The translations under genes were made by a program, and so were the position numbers. Source: Flavobacterium omnivorum (GTDB lineage Bacteria > Bacteroidota > Bacteroidia > Flavobacteriales > Flavobacteriaceae). From it: 64,000 nt of DNA. The notes under the pieces were generated by a model. The model saw nothing but the letters and a program-made list of their open reading frames with translations, searched no databases and was not told the origin of the DNA. This document shows positions 34,086-43,266 of the stretch, piece after piece (position 1 is the stretch's first letter; each line of letters starts with the position of its first letter). The stretch is taken from the NCBI RefSeq assembly GCF_900099915.1, contig NZ_FNDB01000001.1, positions 62,001 to 126,000 of the forward strand. Reading direction: 5' to 3'.

Positions 34086-35078
34086 ATGATCAAGATTGGC
34101 AACATAATATTACCCGAATTCCCTTTACTTCTTGCGCCAATGGAAGATGTGAGCGATCCGCCTTTCCGCAGGTTGTGTAAAGCGCACGGTGCCGATATGA
34201 TGTACTCCGAATTTATTTCTTCCGAAGGATTAATTCGTGACGCCATCAAAAGCCGAATGAAATTAGACATCTTCGATTACGAACGTCCAGTTGGAATTCA
34301 GATTTTTGGTGGCGATGAAGAAGCTATGGCCATGTCCTCCAAAATTGTTTCTGCCGTAAATCCAGATATAATTGATATCAACTTTGGTTGTCCTGTCAAA
34401 AAAGTCGTTTGCAAAGGCGCTGGTGCTGGAGTTCTTAAAGATGTAGATTTAATGATTCGCCTGACAAAAGCCGTAATTGACAGCACACATTTACCGGTTA
34501 CCGTAAAAACCCGTTTGGGTTGGGATGATAATTCCATCAATATTGATGAGGTTGCAGAGCGTTTGCAAGATATTGGTGTGGCTGCTTTGAGCATACACGC
34601 CAGAACTCGTGCTCAAATGTACAAAGGTCATTCCGACTGGTCGCATATTGCCCGTGTAAAAAACAACCCCAGAATTACGATGCCTATTTTTGGCAATGGT
34701 GATATCGATTCTCCGGAAAAAGCATTGCAATATAAAAATGAATACGGTATTGACGGAATCATGATTGGTCGTGCTGCGATTGGTTATCCTTGGATTTTTG
34801 ATGAAATTAAACATTACTTCAAAACAGGTGAACATTTGCCAAAACCAACTGTTATTGATAGAGTCGAAGCCGTGCGAAATCACCTTACTTGGGCAATGGA
34901 ATGGAAAGGAGAAAGACTAGGAATTGTGGAAACACGACCGCATTACACCAATTATTTCAAAGGAATTCATTCTTTCAAACCCCACAAACAAAAATTAGTA
35001 ACGCTGGATCGTCCTGAAGAATTATTCGCTGCTTTGAATGAAATCGAAGAAACGTATGCAGGATATGAAGTTGTTTAA
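34086..35078 (+). CDS. dusB: tRNA-dihydrouridine synthase
   Basis: A 330-residue FMN enzyme reducing uridines in the tRNA D-loop. It begins with LPEFPLLLAPMEDVSDPPFRRL. The catalytic Cys is in DINFGCPVKKVVCKGAGAGVL near residue 100. FMN phosphate binding is by GNGDIDSPEKAL near 200 and DGIMIGRAAIGYPWIF near 224. It is of the DusB/NifR3 type by length. A TAATTTTG box is 17 bases before the ATG, with no good TTG partner. Confidence 0.94.
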   Translation: MIKIGNIILPEFPLLLAPMEDVSDPPFRRLCKAHGADMMYSEFISSEGLIRDAIKSRMKLDIFDYERPVGIQIFGGDEEAMAMSSKIVSAVNPDIIDINFGCPVKKVVCKGAGAGVLKDVDLMIRLTKAVIDSTHLPVTVKTRLGWDDNSINIDEVAERLQDIGVAALSIHARTRAQMYKGHSDWSHIARVKNNPRITMPIFGNGDIDSPEKALQYKNEYGIDGIMIGRAAIGYPWIFDEIKHYFKTGEHLPKPTVIDRVEAVRNHLTWAMEWKGERLGIVETRPHYTNYFKGIHSFKPHKQKLVTLDRPEELFAALNEIEETYAGYEVV

Positions 35079-35089
35079 CTAAATATTTT

Positions 35090-35149
35090 AAACACAAATT
35101 CCACTAATTTGCACAAATGATTTCGTGTAAATTAGTGGAATTTGTGTTT
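35090..35149. repeat. Long imperfect palindrome between dusB and the FtsX permease
   Basis: Arms of about 26 bases (35090-35115 and 35124-35149) pair with one mismatch, beginning AAACACAAATTCCACTAATT. It lies between convergent genes and is followed by a T-run on the plus side, so it may be a bidirectional terminator, though it is longer than usual for one. Confidence 0.8.
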
Positions 35150-35198
35150 TATTTTTTAAAATCTGAAATCAAAAATCGTTAATCATCAATCAAAAATC

Positions 35199-36398
35199 TC
35201 ATTCCAACAACTTCTTGCTCACCCGACTACTCGCAATCAGCGAAGCTATAAATCCAAGCGAAATAATAGTACCCATTACAATAAGTACATTTTCGAGAGA
35301 GAAAATTACCGGATAAGCAAGAGTAGGTGTAATCATAATCAGTTGAAAATATTCTTGTATCAAAACAATTATAATTCCTAAAACCAGCCCGATAATCCCA
35401 CCAAAAACACTCAATAAAGTACCTTGTAGCAAGAATATTTTACGTAAATCTTTGATTTCGGTTCCTAGATTAAAAAGGGTTTTTAGGTTTCCTTTTTTGT
35501 CTAAAATCATCATAATCAACGCGCCAATTAAATTAAAAAGTGCGACGACAATCACCAAAGTAAATATTAAATAAACCGCAATATTCTCAGTATTCAACAT
35601 TTTGTAGAGCGATTCGTTGAGTTGCGCTCTGTTTTTTACGGTAATTTTATTTTTGAAAATAGTTAGAAGTTGGTTGCTAATATCCGTTTCATTAGCGCTA
35701 GTTTTGGTCTTGATTTCAATTCCCGAAACTTGATTGGTTTTGTATTCCAACAATTCCTGAGCTAAACCTAAATCGGCAAAAACATATTTGGAATCCAAGT
35801 CTTCACTAATGGCATAAATTCCAACAGGAATCAGATCCGTTTTGTTAAAAGCTTGTTCTGGATTTTCTATGGTCCCTTTTCCGGGTTTTGGAACTAAAAC
35901 TTCCAATTGACGATTAAAATCTAGCAACCCCATGGAGAATGTCTGGGCAATCCCATACCCTACTACCACTTGATACGTATCTGGTTTCAACCATTGGCCG
36001 TTGAAAAGTTTGGTTTCAATAGCATTTACTTGATTAAAATTAGAATCCACACCTTTTAGATAGGTAACTTCCTGTTTACCGTCAAAAGTGAATAAAACCC
36101 GCTCTTCAATAATTTTGGTATAGGATGCAAGACCTTCAATTTTCTTGATTTGGCTTTCCTGATTTGGAGTAATCAAAAAGGATTTTCCTAAAATACTGCT
36201 TATTTTTAAATCGGGATCAATGTCATTGGTAAACGAAAGACTAAAAACTTTTAGTCCGCTAAAAACGGATAAAACCACAAACAAAGCCATTGCACCAACA
36301 ATAATTCCCATGCTGGCAATGCGATTGATGATATTGATAGCGTTGTTTTTACTGTTGCTAAGAATATAGCGTTTGGCTATGTAAAGGGGAAAATTCAA
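35199..36398 (-). CDS. FtsX/LolC-family ABC transporter permease
   Basis: A 399-residue inner-membrane protein with the LolC/LolE layout: a first helix near residues 25-47 (ASMGIIVGAMALFVVLSVFSG), a large periplasmic MacB-like domain (50-265), then three helices (LIFTLVIVVALFNLIGALIMM, LSVFGGIIGLVLGIIIVLI, VLIVMGTIISLGFIASLIASS). It begins LYIAKRYILSNSKNNAINIINR, characteristic of lipoprotein-releasing permeases. The ATPase is not adjacent and must be elsewhere. It is three bases downstream of rbfA and therefore co-transcribed. Confidence 0.88.
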   Translation of the reverse strand: MNFPLYIAKRYILSNSKNNAINIINRIASMGIIVGAMALFVVLSVFSGLKVFSLSFTNDIDPDLKISSILGKSFLITPNQESQIKKIEGLASYTKIIEERVLFTFDGKQEVTYLKGVDSNFNQVNAIETKLFNGQWLKPDTYQVVVGYGIAQTFSMGLLDFNRQLEVLVPKPGKGTIENPEQAFNKTDLIPVGIYAISEDLDSKYVFADLGLAQELLEYKTNQVSGIEIKTKTSANETDISNQLLTIFKNKITVKNRAQLNESLYKMLNTENIAVYLIFTLVIVVALFNLIGALIMMILDKKGNLKTLFNLGTEIKDLRKIFLLQGTLLSVFGGIIGLVLGIIIVLIQEYFQLIMITPTLAYPVIFSLENVLIVMGTIISLGFIASLIASSRVSKKLLE

Positions 36399-36401
36399 AT
36401 T

Positions 36402-36794
36402 TTATTGAAATCTGCGTTTGTCGAGTAACTCTCTATTTTCTATAGGATTGTCTCTATTTGCCAAGGCATTGTCAATTTTTTCAATGTAATCCAAAGAGTC
36501 ATCAATAAAGAAAACCAAATTTGGAACTTTTCTTAATTGCAAACGCACTCTTTGTGATAAGTCATGTTTTATTGTTTTAGAATTCGACTTTACTGCCTCT
36601 AAAATTTCTTTTGCTTTATCCTGAGGGAAAACACTTAAATGAACCGTCGCTACAGATAAATCTGAAGTAACAACAACCTTGGACACCGAAATTATCAAAT
36701 TACTAACTCCGTTTTTTCTCACTTCACCTTGCAGAATATCCACCAAATCTTTTTGGATCACCCCACCTATTTTTTTCTGTCTATTTGTTTCCAT
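36402..36794 (-). CDS. rbfA: 30S ribosome-binding factor
   Basis: A 130-residue KH-like protein that assists 16S rRNA maturation and late 30S assembly. The core runs from QKKIGGVIQKDLVDILQGEV through LSVATVHLSVFP to VRLQLRKVPNLVFFIDDSLDYIEKID, which is the family's conserved end. A TATTTTTG box (36806-36799, minus) lies only four bases from the ATG, so the leader would be extremely short. The FtsX-type permease follows after three bases. Confidence 0.93.
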   Translation of the reverse strand: METNRQKKIGGVIQKDLVDILQGEVRKNGVSNLIISVSKVVVTSDLSVATVHLSVFPQDKAKEILEAVKSNSKTIKHDLSQRVRLQLRKVPNLVFFIDDSLDYIEKIDNALANRDNPIENRELLDKRRFQ

Positions 36795-36878
36795 GCTGCA
36801 AAAATACTACTTTTAAGGTTTACCCCGAAGTTTCAAGACAAATTTTAAAAGTAACCTGTTAATAGTGGTGTTTTTAGA

Positions 36879-36954
36879 AGCTATTTCCTGCTGTTCACTA
36901 TATCTTTCTTGCCGAAAACCGGCAAGAAAGGATGTCGTTTCCATCAGGGCTAGG
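36879..36954 (+). repeat. Flavobacterial intergenic repeat with central hairpin, copy 1
   Basis: Left arm CCTGCTGTTCACTATATCT, a perfect 10-bp hairpin TTTCTTGCCG/CGGCAAGAAA with loop AAAAC (36905-36929), then right arm AGGATGTCGTTTCCATCAGG. A second copy, inverted, lies at 48956-49028 with both arms conserved but a different central stem. Simple repeats of AATCAAAAATC type follow before the helicase gene. Confidence 0.75.
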
Positions 36955-37025
36955 AGATTTAGGAAATTAGAAAGCTTATCTTAAATCAGAAATCTAAAAT
37001 CGTTAATCAAAAATCAAAAATCTTA

Positions 37026-40000
37026 ATGCAAAGACCATCCTTCTCCATATACGATGCATCGGCAGGTAGCGGAAAAACCTATGCGCTAGTCAAAGAATAT
37101 TTAAAAATTATTCTTGTTGCCAAGAAAAATGACGCGTATCGCAATATTCTCGCCATTACTTTTACGAACAAAGCTGTTCACGAAATGAAAGGCCGCATCG
37201 TAGGCAGTCTTTCTGAATTTGCTAAAGACGAACCAAGCTCAAAAGCAGTAGATTTAATGCAGGATTTGGCAGTGGATACAGCACTTTCTGTTATTCAAAT
37301 AAAAACCAAATCACAACAAATCATCAAGCATATAATTCATAATTATGCCGCTTTTGATATTTCGACCATTGATAAATTCACGCATAAAGTAATTCGCGCG
37401 TTTGCTCATGATTTAGGTTTGCCTATGACTTTTGAAGTTACTTTGGATACTGAAAATTTGTTGGTGGAAGCTGTTGATGCCATAATAGCTCAAGCCGGGG
37501 AAGATGAAACTTTGACAAAGTTATTGATTGATTTCACGATGGAAAAAACCGATGATGACAAGTCATGGGATATTTCACGGGAGATTCTTGATACTGGTCG
37601 TTTGGTTTTAAACGAAAATAACCGAAACGAAATTACCCATTTCCATGACAAGTCAATAGCTGATTTTGTAGCAATTAAAGCAAAATTGAACGAGGCCTGT
37701 AAAGTTTTGGAGAAAGAAAGTGTTGCCTTGGCAGAGGAAGCCCTTTTGCTAATAGAAAAAAACGGAATTGATAGTAAGTCGTTTTCTGGAGCATATTTCC
37801 CAAAACATTTGATCAGCATTCAAGAAGTTAAGTTCAATCCAAAAAACAAAACGTATCACGAATTCGATGATATAAAAATTAATAAAACGGCAAAAGACCG
37901 AGCGATTATTGAAAACATAATTCCTGAATTACTTCAACTAGTAGATACTATTTATAAAGCTTTTGAAAAGAGAAATTTCTACAAAGCTTTCCTAAAAAAC
38001 ATAACGCCTTTGTCGTTGTTGAACACTGTTAGTAATGAATTGGCAAAAATCCAAAGTGAGCAAAATGTGCTTTCTATTTCCGAATTTAATGCAATAATTC
38101 ATAGGGAAATTCAAAACCAACCCGCTCCTTTTATATACGAGCGATTGGGAGAACGATATCGTCACTTTTTTATAGACGAATTTCAGGATACATCCGTAAT
38201 GCAATGGCAGAATTTGATTCCATTAATTGATAATGCCACATCTAGCGAAATTGATGGTGAAAAGGGGACTTTGATGATTGTTGGCGATCCAAAGCAGTCC
38301 ATTTACAGATGGCGTGGCGGCAAAGCAGAGCAATTTATAGATTTGAGTAAAGACCAAAATCCGTTTAATAATAAGGAGAAAGTTCTCAAACATTTAGATA
38401 AAAATTACCGTTCGTATTCACAGGTAATTGAATTTAATAATGGTTTTTTTAAAATGCTGTCGAATGAGTTTGATCACTTAGATTATAAAGATTTATATGC
38501 CAATCACAGTCATCAGAAGTTGAATGATAAAAAGGGCGGTTATGTAAATATTTCTTTCATTCCAAAAGTAGAAAAAACAGATGATAATCCCGAAACTTCG
38601 GGGGAGGAAGAGACGTTGGACAAAACAGAGTTGTATGTTTTGGCGACATTAAACACCATTCAAAAAGTAATTAGGGAAGGCTTTGAATACAAAGACATTG
38701 TAATTTTGACCAGAAAACGGAGTCAAGGAATTGCGATTGCTACTTATTTGACTGAACAACAAATTCCGCTGTTGTCATCAGAAACCTTGATGATTCAAAA
38801 TGCGACAGAAGTTAGATTGATTATTCATTTATTGAAATATTTGAAAAATAGTTCTGACTTGGAATCCAAAGCAAACTTTCTTCAATATTTAGCTCAAAAC
38901 AGTCAGGATAAATTACCCGTTCATGATTTTATTGCCAAAGGAATGTCGTTGTTTCAAGAAACGGATTTTGAAAACTGGTTGATGAGTTTTGAGGTTTCAC
39001 TTTCGTTTCAAAACATTCGAAAAAAATCATTGTATGAAGTTGTAGAGGTTATTATTTCGAAATTTCTAAATCCAAAAATAAGCAATGCCTACGTCCAATA
39101 CTTCCTAGACATCGTTCTCGAGCGTGACATTCGTAACCAAGCAGGAATTTCAGATTTCTTGAATTTCTGGGATAAAAATGCGGAGAAATTCAGTATTCCG
39201 TCTCCCGAAGGGACTAATGCCGTTCGGATTATGACGATTCATAAATCAAAAGGATTGGAATTTCCAGTCGTGATTTTTCCTTTTGCGGAGGAAGATTACA
39301 ACAGAAAGCCAAAAGATAAGTTATGGTTGAATGCTGAGGAGCAGGATTTTGGTTTGCCAAAGGTTTTAATTGATAATAGTAGTGCGGTAGAAGGGTTTGG
39401 AGAAGAAGCTGCTGGGGTTTACAATCAAAAAAAGCAGGAAGAACTATTGGACAATATTAATGTTTTGTATGTAGCCTTAACTCGGGCTGAAGAACAACTA
39501 TATGTGATTTCCAATATGAATTTATCTCGAAAAGGGGAAGTTCCTAAAAATAACATGTGCACCTTTTTTATCAATTATTTGGAAAGTAAAAACCTATTCA
39601 AGGCAGATGAGTTAAAATATGAATTTGGGAAAGAGACTAAACTGTCAACAAATAAAAAGCACGTTGATACTTCTAAAAGAATCCCTTTGGTTGCGGAAAT
39701 TCTGAATCCAAAAAATATTAAAATTGCACAACGAGAGGCTTTGATGTGGGGTACACTTCAACAAGAAGCGATAGAATATGGAAATGTTATTCACGAAATT
39801 CTGTCTTTTGTAAAGATTAAAAATGACATTGATTTAGCAATTACAAAATCAATTGAAAACGGCTTAATTATTTTTAGTCAAAAAGAAACGGTTTATAAAA
39901 CAATTTGGGAAATTGTTAATCACAGGGAGTTAGAGATTTTTTTTGCTGAAGGGAATGAAGTATGGAACGAGCAAACCATCATTCAAATGCAGGGAAAAAC

Positions 40001-40193
40001 CATCAAGCCAGATAGAATGGTTTTAACCAAAGATAATGAAGTGTTTTTACTGGACTATAAAACAGGAACGCACAATTCAAAATACCAATTGCAATTGGAA
40101 AATTACCAAAGTGCAATTGAATTAATGGGCTATAAAGTGGTAAAAAAAGCACTTATTTATATCGGAAAAGAAATCGATGTAGTAAATTTGTAG
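37026..40193 (+). CDS. AddA-like UvrD/RecB helicase-nuclease
   Basis: A 1055-residue superfamily 1A helicase fused to a RecB-type nuclease, for processing double-strand breaks. Walker A is YDASAGSGKTYALVKEYL (residue 8 on); motif II is FIDEFQDTSVMQW near 382; later motifs are GDPKQSIYRWRGG near 420, TIHKSKGLEFPVVIF near 736 and YVALTRAEEQLYV near 816. The nuclease domain has His in GNVIHEILSFV (near 922), Asp in KPDRMVL (near 998), LLDYKTG (Asp-x-Lys, near 1011) and QLENYQSAIE. The AddB-like partner is 3 kb downstream, past kbl and the OmpA gene, instead of adjacent. Confidence 0.9.
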   Translation: MQRPSFSIYDASAGSGKTYALVKEYLKIILVAKKNDAYRNILAITFTNKAVHEMKGRIVGSLSEFAKDEPSSKAVDLMQDLAVDTALSVIQIKTKSQQIIKHIIHNYAAFDISTIDKFTHKVIRAFAHDLGLPMTFEVTLDTENLLVEAVDAIIAQAGEDETLTKLLIDFTMEKTDDDKSWDISREILDTGRLVLNENNRNEITHFHDKSIADFVAIKAKLNEACKVLEKESVALAEEALLLIEKNGIDSKSFSGAYFPKHLISIQEVKFNPKNKTYHEFDDIKINKTAKDRAIIENIIPELLQLVDTIYKAFEKRNFYKAFLKNITPLSLLNTVSNELAKIQSEQNVLSISEFNAIIHREIQNQPAPFIYERLGERYRHFFIDEFQDTSVMQWQNLIPLIDNATSSEIDGEKGTLMIVGDPKQSIYRWRGGKAEQFIDLSKDQNPFNNKEKVLKHLDKNYRSYSQVIEFNNGFFKMLSNEFDHLDYKDLYANHSHQKLNDKKGGYVNISFIPKVEKTDDNPETSGEEETLDKTELYVLATLNTIQKVIREGFEYKDIVILTRKRSQGIAIATYLTEQQIPLLSSETLMIQNATEVRLIIHLLKYLKNSSDLESKANFLQYLAQNSQDKLPVHDFIAKGMSLFQETDFENWLMSFEVSLSFQNIRKKSLYEVVEVIISKFLNPKISNAYVQYFLDIVLERDIRNQAGISDFLNFWDKNAEKFSIPSPEGTNAVRIMTIHKSKGLEFPVVIFPFAEEDYNRKPKDKLWLNAEEQDFGLPKVLIDNSSAVEGFGEEAAGVYNQKKQEELLDNINVLYVALTRAEEQLYVISNMNLSRKGEVPKNNMCTFFINYLESKNLFKADELKYEFGKETKLSTNKKHVDTSKRIPLVAEILNPKNIKIAQREALMWGTLQQEAIEYGNVIHEILSFVKIKNDIDLAITKSIENGLIIFSQKETVYKTIWEIVNHRELEIFFAEGNEVWNEQTIIQMQGKTIKPDRMVLTKDNEVFLLDYKTGTHNSKYQLQLENYQSAIELMGYKVVKKALIYIGKEIDVVNL

Positions 40194-40241
40194 ACTGAAA
40201 AATGAATTATTCGCAAAAATTGAACTTTAAAAACATAAAAA

Positions 40242-41435
40242 ATGTACGGAAAAATAAAAGAACATCTTCAAGCAGAAATACAAACCATCGAGGATAACGG
40301 AATTTTTAAAAAGGAACGAATTATTACCTCGCCTCAAGGAGCAGAAATTACTATTTCAACTGGAGAAACTGTTTTAAATTTTTGTTCCAATAATTACTTA
40401 GGATTGTCATCGCACCCGGAAGTGATTCAGGCTGCAAAAGACGCCTTGGATTCGCATGGTTTCGGTATGTCGTCGGTTCGTTTTATTTGTGGAACACAGG
40501 ATATTCATAAAACATTAGAAAGAAAGATTTCAGAATTTTACGGAACAGAAGATACTATTCTTTACGCAGCAGCTTTTGACGCGAATGGCGGGGTTTTCGA
40601 ACCATTATTGGGAGAGCAAGATTGCATTATTTCGGATAGTTTGAATCATGCCTCTATTATTGATGGTGTTCGTTTGTGTAAAGCAGCACGATATCGTTAT
40701 GTTAACAGCGACATGCAAGACTTAGAACAACAGTTAATTAAGGCTACTGAAGCTGGAACTCGTTTTAAATTAATTGTTACCGATGGCGTTTTCTCGATGG
40801 ATGGTCTTGTAGCTCCTTTGGATAAAATTTGTGATCTAGCTGATAAGTATGATGCGATGGTCATGGTAGATGAATGTCATGCTGCTGGATTTATTGGATC
40901 CACGGGAAAAGGAACGCCGGAGGCTAAAGGCGTAATGGGTCGTGTTGATATCATTACAGGAACACTTGGTAAAGCACTTGGTGGAGCGATGGGCGGATAC
41001 ACGACCGCCAAAAAAGAAATTATCGAAATATTACGTCAAAGATCCAGGCCGTATTTGTTTTCTAATTCGCTAGCTCCTGCAATTGTAGGTGCTTCCATCA
41101 AAGTATTTGAATTATTAGAAAAGGACACCACGTTACGCGATAAACTAGAGTGGAATACCAATTATTTTAAAACAGGAATGGAAAATGCGGGATTTGACAT
41201 CGTTGATGGGGACTCTGCTATAGTTCCGGTGATGCTTTATGATGCAAAATTATCACAAACTATGGCTGATGAACTGTTAAAAAAAGGCATCTATGTGATA
41301 GGCTTCTTTTTTCCCGTAGTCCCAAAAGACAAGGCGAGAATAAGAGTTCAACTCTCTGCAGCGCATACAAAAGCTCATTTAGATAAGGCAATAAAGGCAT
41401 TTATTGAGGTTGGAAAAGCTCTGAATGTTGTATAA
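40242..41435 (+). CDS. kbl: Glycine C-acetyltransferase (2-amino-3-ketobutyrate CoA ligase)
   Basis: A 397-residue PLP enzyme of the alpha-oxoamine synthase family. It interconverts 2-amino-3-oxobutyrate plus CoA and glycine plus acetyl-CoA in threonine breakdown. Features are [17 protein letters not shown] near residue 46, the conserved [12 protein letters not shown] near 207 (Asp contacting PLP) and the Schiff-base Lys in [15 protein letters not shown] near 243. The close relatives BioF and serine palmitoyltransferase are possible but the length and motifs favour Kbl. The usual partner tdh is not adjacent. Confidence 0.92.
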   Translation: MYGKIKEHLQAEIQTIEDNGIFKKERIITSPQGAEITISTGETVLNFCSNNYLGLSSHPEVIQAAKDALDSHGFGMSSVRFICGTQDIHKTLERKISEFYGTEDTILYAAAFDANGGVFEPLLGEQDCIISDSLNHASIIDGVRLCKAARYRYVNSDMQDLEQQLIKATEAGTRFKLIVTDGVFSMDGLVAPLDKICDLADKYDAMVMVDECHAAGFIGSTGKGTPEAKGVMGRVDIITGTLGKALGGAMGGYTTAKKEIIEILRQRSRPYLFSNSLAPAIVGASIKVFELLEKDTTLRDKLEWNTNYFKTGMENAGFDIVDGDSAIVPVMLYDAKLSQTMADELLKKGIYVIGFFFPVVPKDKARIRVQLSAAHTKAHLDKAIKAFIEVGKALNVV

Positions 41436-41480
41436 TTCCCACTTTTGGCTTAATATAAGGGCTTTTTTTAACATTTAATT

Positions 41481-41510
41481 TTGTAGTTTAAAATTTACGT
41501 ACTATTTTTG
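41481..41510 (+). promoter_or_regulatory. Promoter of the OmpA-family gene, Bacteroidetes type
   Basis: TTG (41481-41483), 19 bases, then TATTTTTG (41503-41510), about 37 bases upstream of the ATG. This is one of the best matches in the window, fitting a highly expressed porin-like gene. Confidence 0.75.
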
Positions 41511-41547
41511 CATATAATTAACTAAATTGTAATTAAAAAAATTAAGT

Positions 41548-42990
41548 ATGAAACATCTTAACAAAATTTTAGTTGCTGTGATGATGGTGATGGGTTTAAG
41601 CTCTCACGCACAAGACAGTAACAATCCTTGGGCTATCGCTTTTGGAGTTAATGCCGTTGACACCAAAGCTGGTGCAGAGGGAGGACATAACTGGCTTGAC
41701 CGTCATTTTTCTCAACCTTTTGCAGTGAAAGACAATTGGAATATTCTTCCATCTGTATCTTATTTAAGTGTTTCTAGATATGTAGGAGATAATTTCTCTT
41801 TCGGTCTTGCTGGATCTGTTAACAAAATTGACAAATTTGTAACTTTTGCTCCAGGTACTGTAGGTCATGATTCTAGAGGATATCATGTAACTAATCCAGG
41901 TGATTTAATGTATTATGGTGTTGATGCTACTATTAAATATAGCTTCATGAACCTAATTAAATCTAAAGTTATTGATCCGTCTTTATCTGTTGGTGGAGGT
42001 TATACTTTCTTCGGAGATAGTAGTTTTGGAACATTCAATCCTGGTGCAGGTTTGACTTTCTGGTTTTCTGAAAATGTAGGTTTGGAAATTGCTACAAGAT
42101 ACAAAAAAGCTTTTGGTGATAGAACGGAAGGTAATGTTGATTTTGCTACTCCAGATGCTCCTTCTCTTTTTCAACACACTGCTGGTCTTATCTTCAAATT
42201 TGGAGGAAAAGATACTGATGGTGATGGAATCTACGACAAAGATGATGCTTGTCCAGAAGTTGCTGGTTTGAAAGAATTCAACGGTTGTCCTGATACTGAT
42301 GGAGATGGAATTCAAGATAGTGCTGACGAATGTCCAAATGATTTTGGTCTAGCTGCATTAAACGGTTGTCCTGATACTGACGGAGATGGTGTTGCTGATA
42401 AAAATGATGCTTGTCCTACTGTTTTTGGTTTAGCTGCATTAAACGGTTGTCCAGATGCTGACGGTGACGGAATTGCTGACAAAGATGACAAATGTCCTAC
42501 TGTTGCAGGTCCTAAAGAAAATGGTGGATGTCCTTGGCCTGATACTGACGGAGACGGAGTATTAGACAAAGATGACGATTGTCCTACTGTAGCTGGTCCA
42601 GCTAGCAACAGAGGATGTCCTGAAGTAACTACTGAAGCGTTAGATAACCTTAAAATTCAAGCTAGAGCAATCTACTTTAATTCAGGTAAAGCTACTTTCA
42701 AAGTTGGTGATGTTCCAGCTAGATTAGATGCTATGGCAAATATTCTTAAAAACTACCCTAATGCTAAATTCAGTGTTGAAGGACATACTGATAGCGATGG
42801 TTCAGATGCATACAATCAAACACTTTCTGAAGATAGAGCTAACGTAGTTAGAGAAGCTTTATTAGAAAGAGGTATTAAAGGTGAAAACCTAAATGCTGTT
42901 GGTTTTGGTGAAGGAAGTCCAGTTGAAACAAATAAAACTGCTGCTGGTAAAGCTAAAAACAGAAGAACAGAAGTTATTTTACAAAAATAA
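41548..42990 (+). CDS. OmpA-family outer-membrane protein with thrombospondin type-3 repeats
   Basis: A 480-residue protein. A signal peptide ([22 protein letters not shown]) is followed by an eight-stranded barrel at about residues 24-222. About five calcium-binding TSP3 repeats follow ([15 protein letters not shown] and variants, each with a Cys pair pattern, residues 226-355). The C-terminal OmpA peptidoglycan-binding domain covers about 370-480 ([11 protein letters not shown], then [22 protein letters not shown] and NRRTEVIL). It anchors the outer membrane to the cell wall. It has a strong promoter and a strong terminator; its last ~50 codons and terminator are duplicated downstream. Confidence 0.95.
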   Translation: MKHLNKILVAVMMVMGLSSHAQDSNNPWAIAFGVNAVDTKAGAEGGHNWLDRHFSQPFAVKDNWNILPSVSYLSVSRYVGDNFSFGLAGSVNKIDKFVTFAPGTVGHDSRGYHVTNPGDLMYYGVDATIKYSFMNLIKSKVIDPSLSVGGGYTFFGDSSFGTFNPGAGLTFWFSENVGLEIATRYKKAFGDRTEGNVDFATPDAPSLFQHTAGLIFKFGGKDTDGDGIYDKDDACPEVAGLKEFNGCPDTDGDGIQDSADECPNDFGLAALNGCPDTDGDGVADKNDACPTVFGLAALNGCPDADGDGIADKDDKCPTVAGPKENGGCPWPDTDGDGVLDKDDDCPTVAGPASNRGCPEVTTEALDNLKIQARAIYFNSGKATFKVGDVPARLDAMANILKNYPNAKFSVEGHTDSDGSDAYNQTLSEDRANVVREALLERGIKGENLNAVGFGEGSPVETNKTAAGKAKNRRTEVILQK

Positions 42991-43010
42991 TTTTATTCGA
43001 AATATTTTTA

Positions 43011-43043
43011 GAAAACGCCTCGATTTATCGGGGCGTTTTTTTT
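43011..43043 (+). terminator. OmpA-gene terminator (first copy)
   Basis: AAAACGCCTCGAT and ATCGGGGCGTTTT form the stem (loop TT; one G-T wobble), followed by T8. A second copy occurs at 43224-43257. Confidence 0.9.
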
Positions 43044-43045
43044 AT

Positions 43046-43206
43046 AGATAGAGTAACGTGTTAGAGAAGCTTTATTTGAATGACGTATTAAAGATGTAAA
43101 CCTAAATGCTGTTGGTTTTGGTGAAGGAAGTCCAGTTGAAACAAATAAAACTGCTCTTGGTAAAGCTAAAAACAGAAGAACAGAAGTTATTTTGCAAAAA
43201 TAATTT
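43046..43206 (+). pseudogene. Degenerate duplicate of the OmpA-gene 3' end
   Basis: It aligns with 42831-42990. The first 50 bases have a one-base deletion near 43059 and several substitutions (an early stop results), whereas the last ~110 bases are almost identical (GAAGGAAGTCCAGTTGAAAC and on to the stop). It cannot make a functional protein and lacks a start. It lies directly between the gene's own terminator and the AddB-like gene. Confidence 0.9.
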
Positions 43207-43223
43207 TATTCAAAATATTTTTA

Positions 43224-43257
43224 GAAAACGCCTCGATTTATCGGGACGTTTTTTTAT
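43224..43257 (+). terminator. Duplicated OmpA-gene terminator (second copy)
   Basis: AAAACGCCTCGAT and ATCGGGACGTTTT form a stem, differing from the first copy by one base that turns a G-T wobble into an A-T pair. It ends nine bases before the AddB-like start, so this gene must be transcribed from a promoter lying inside the duplicated segment or by read-through. Confidence 0.85.
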
Positions 43258-43266
43258 TTTTATAGA

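Noticed and set aside
42312..42608. 98-codon minus-strand frame rich in Pro, Ser and Gly
   Set aside because: Antisense of the TSP3 repeats in the OmpA-family gene.
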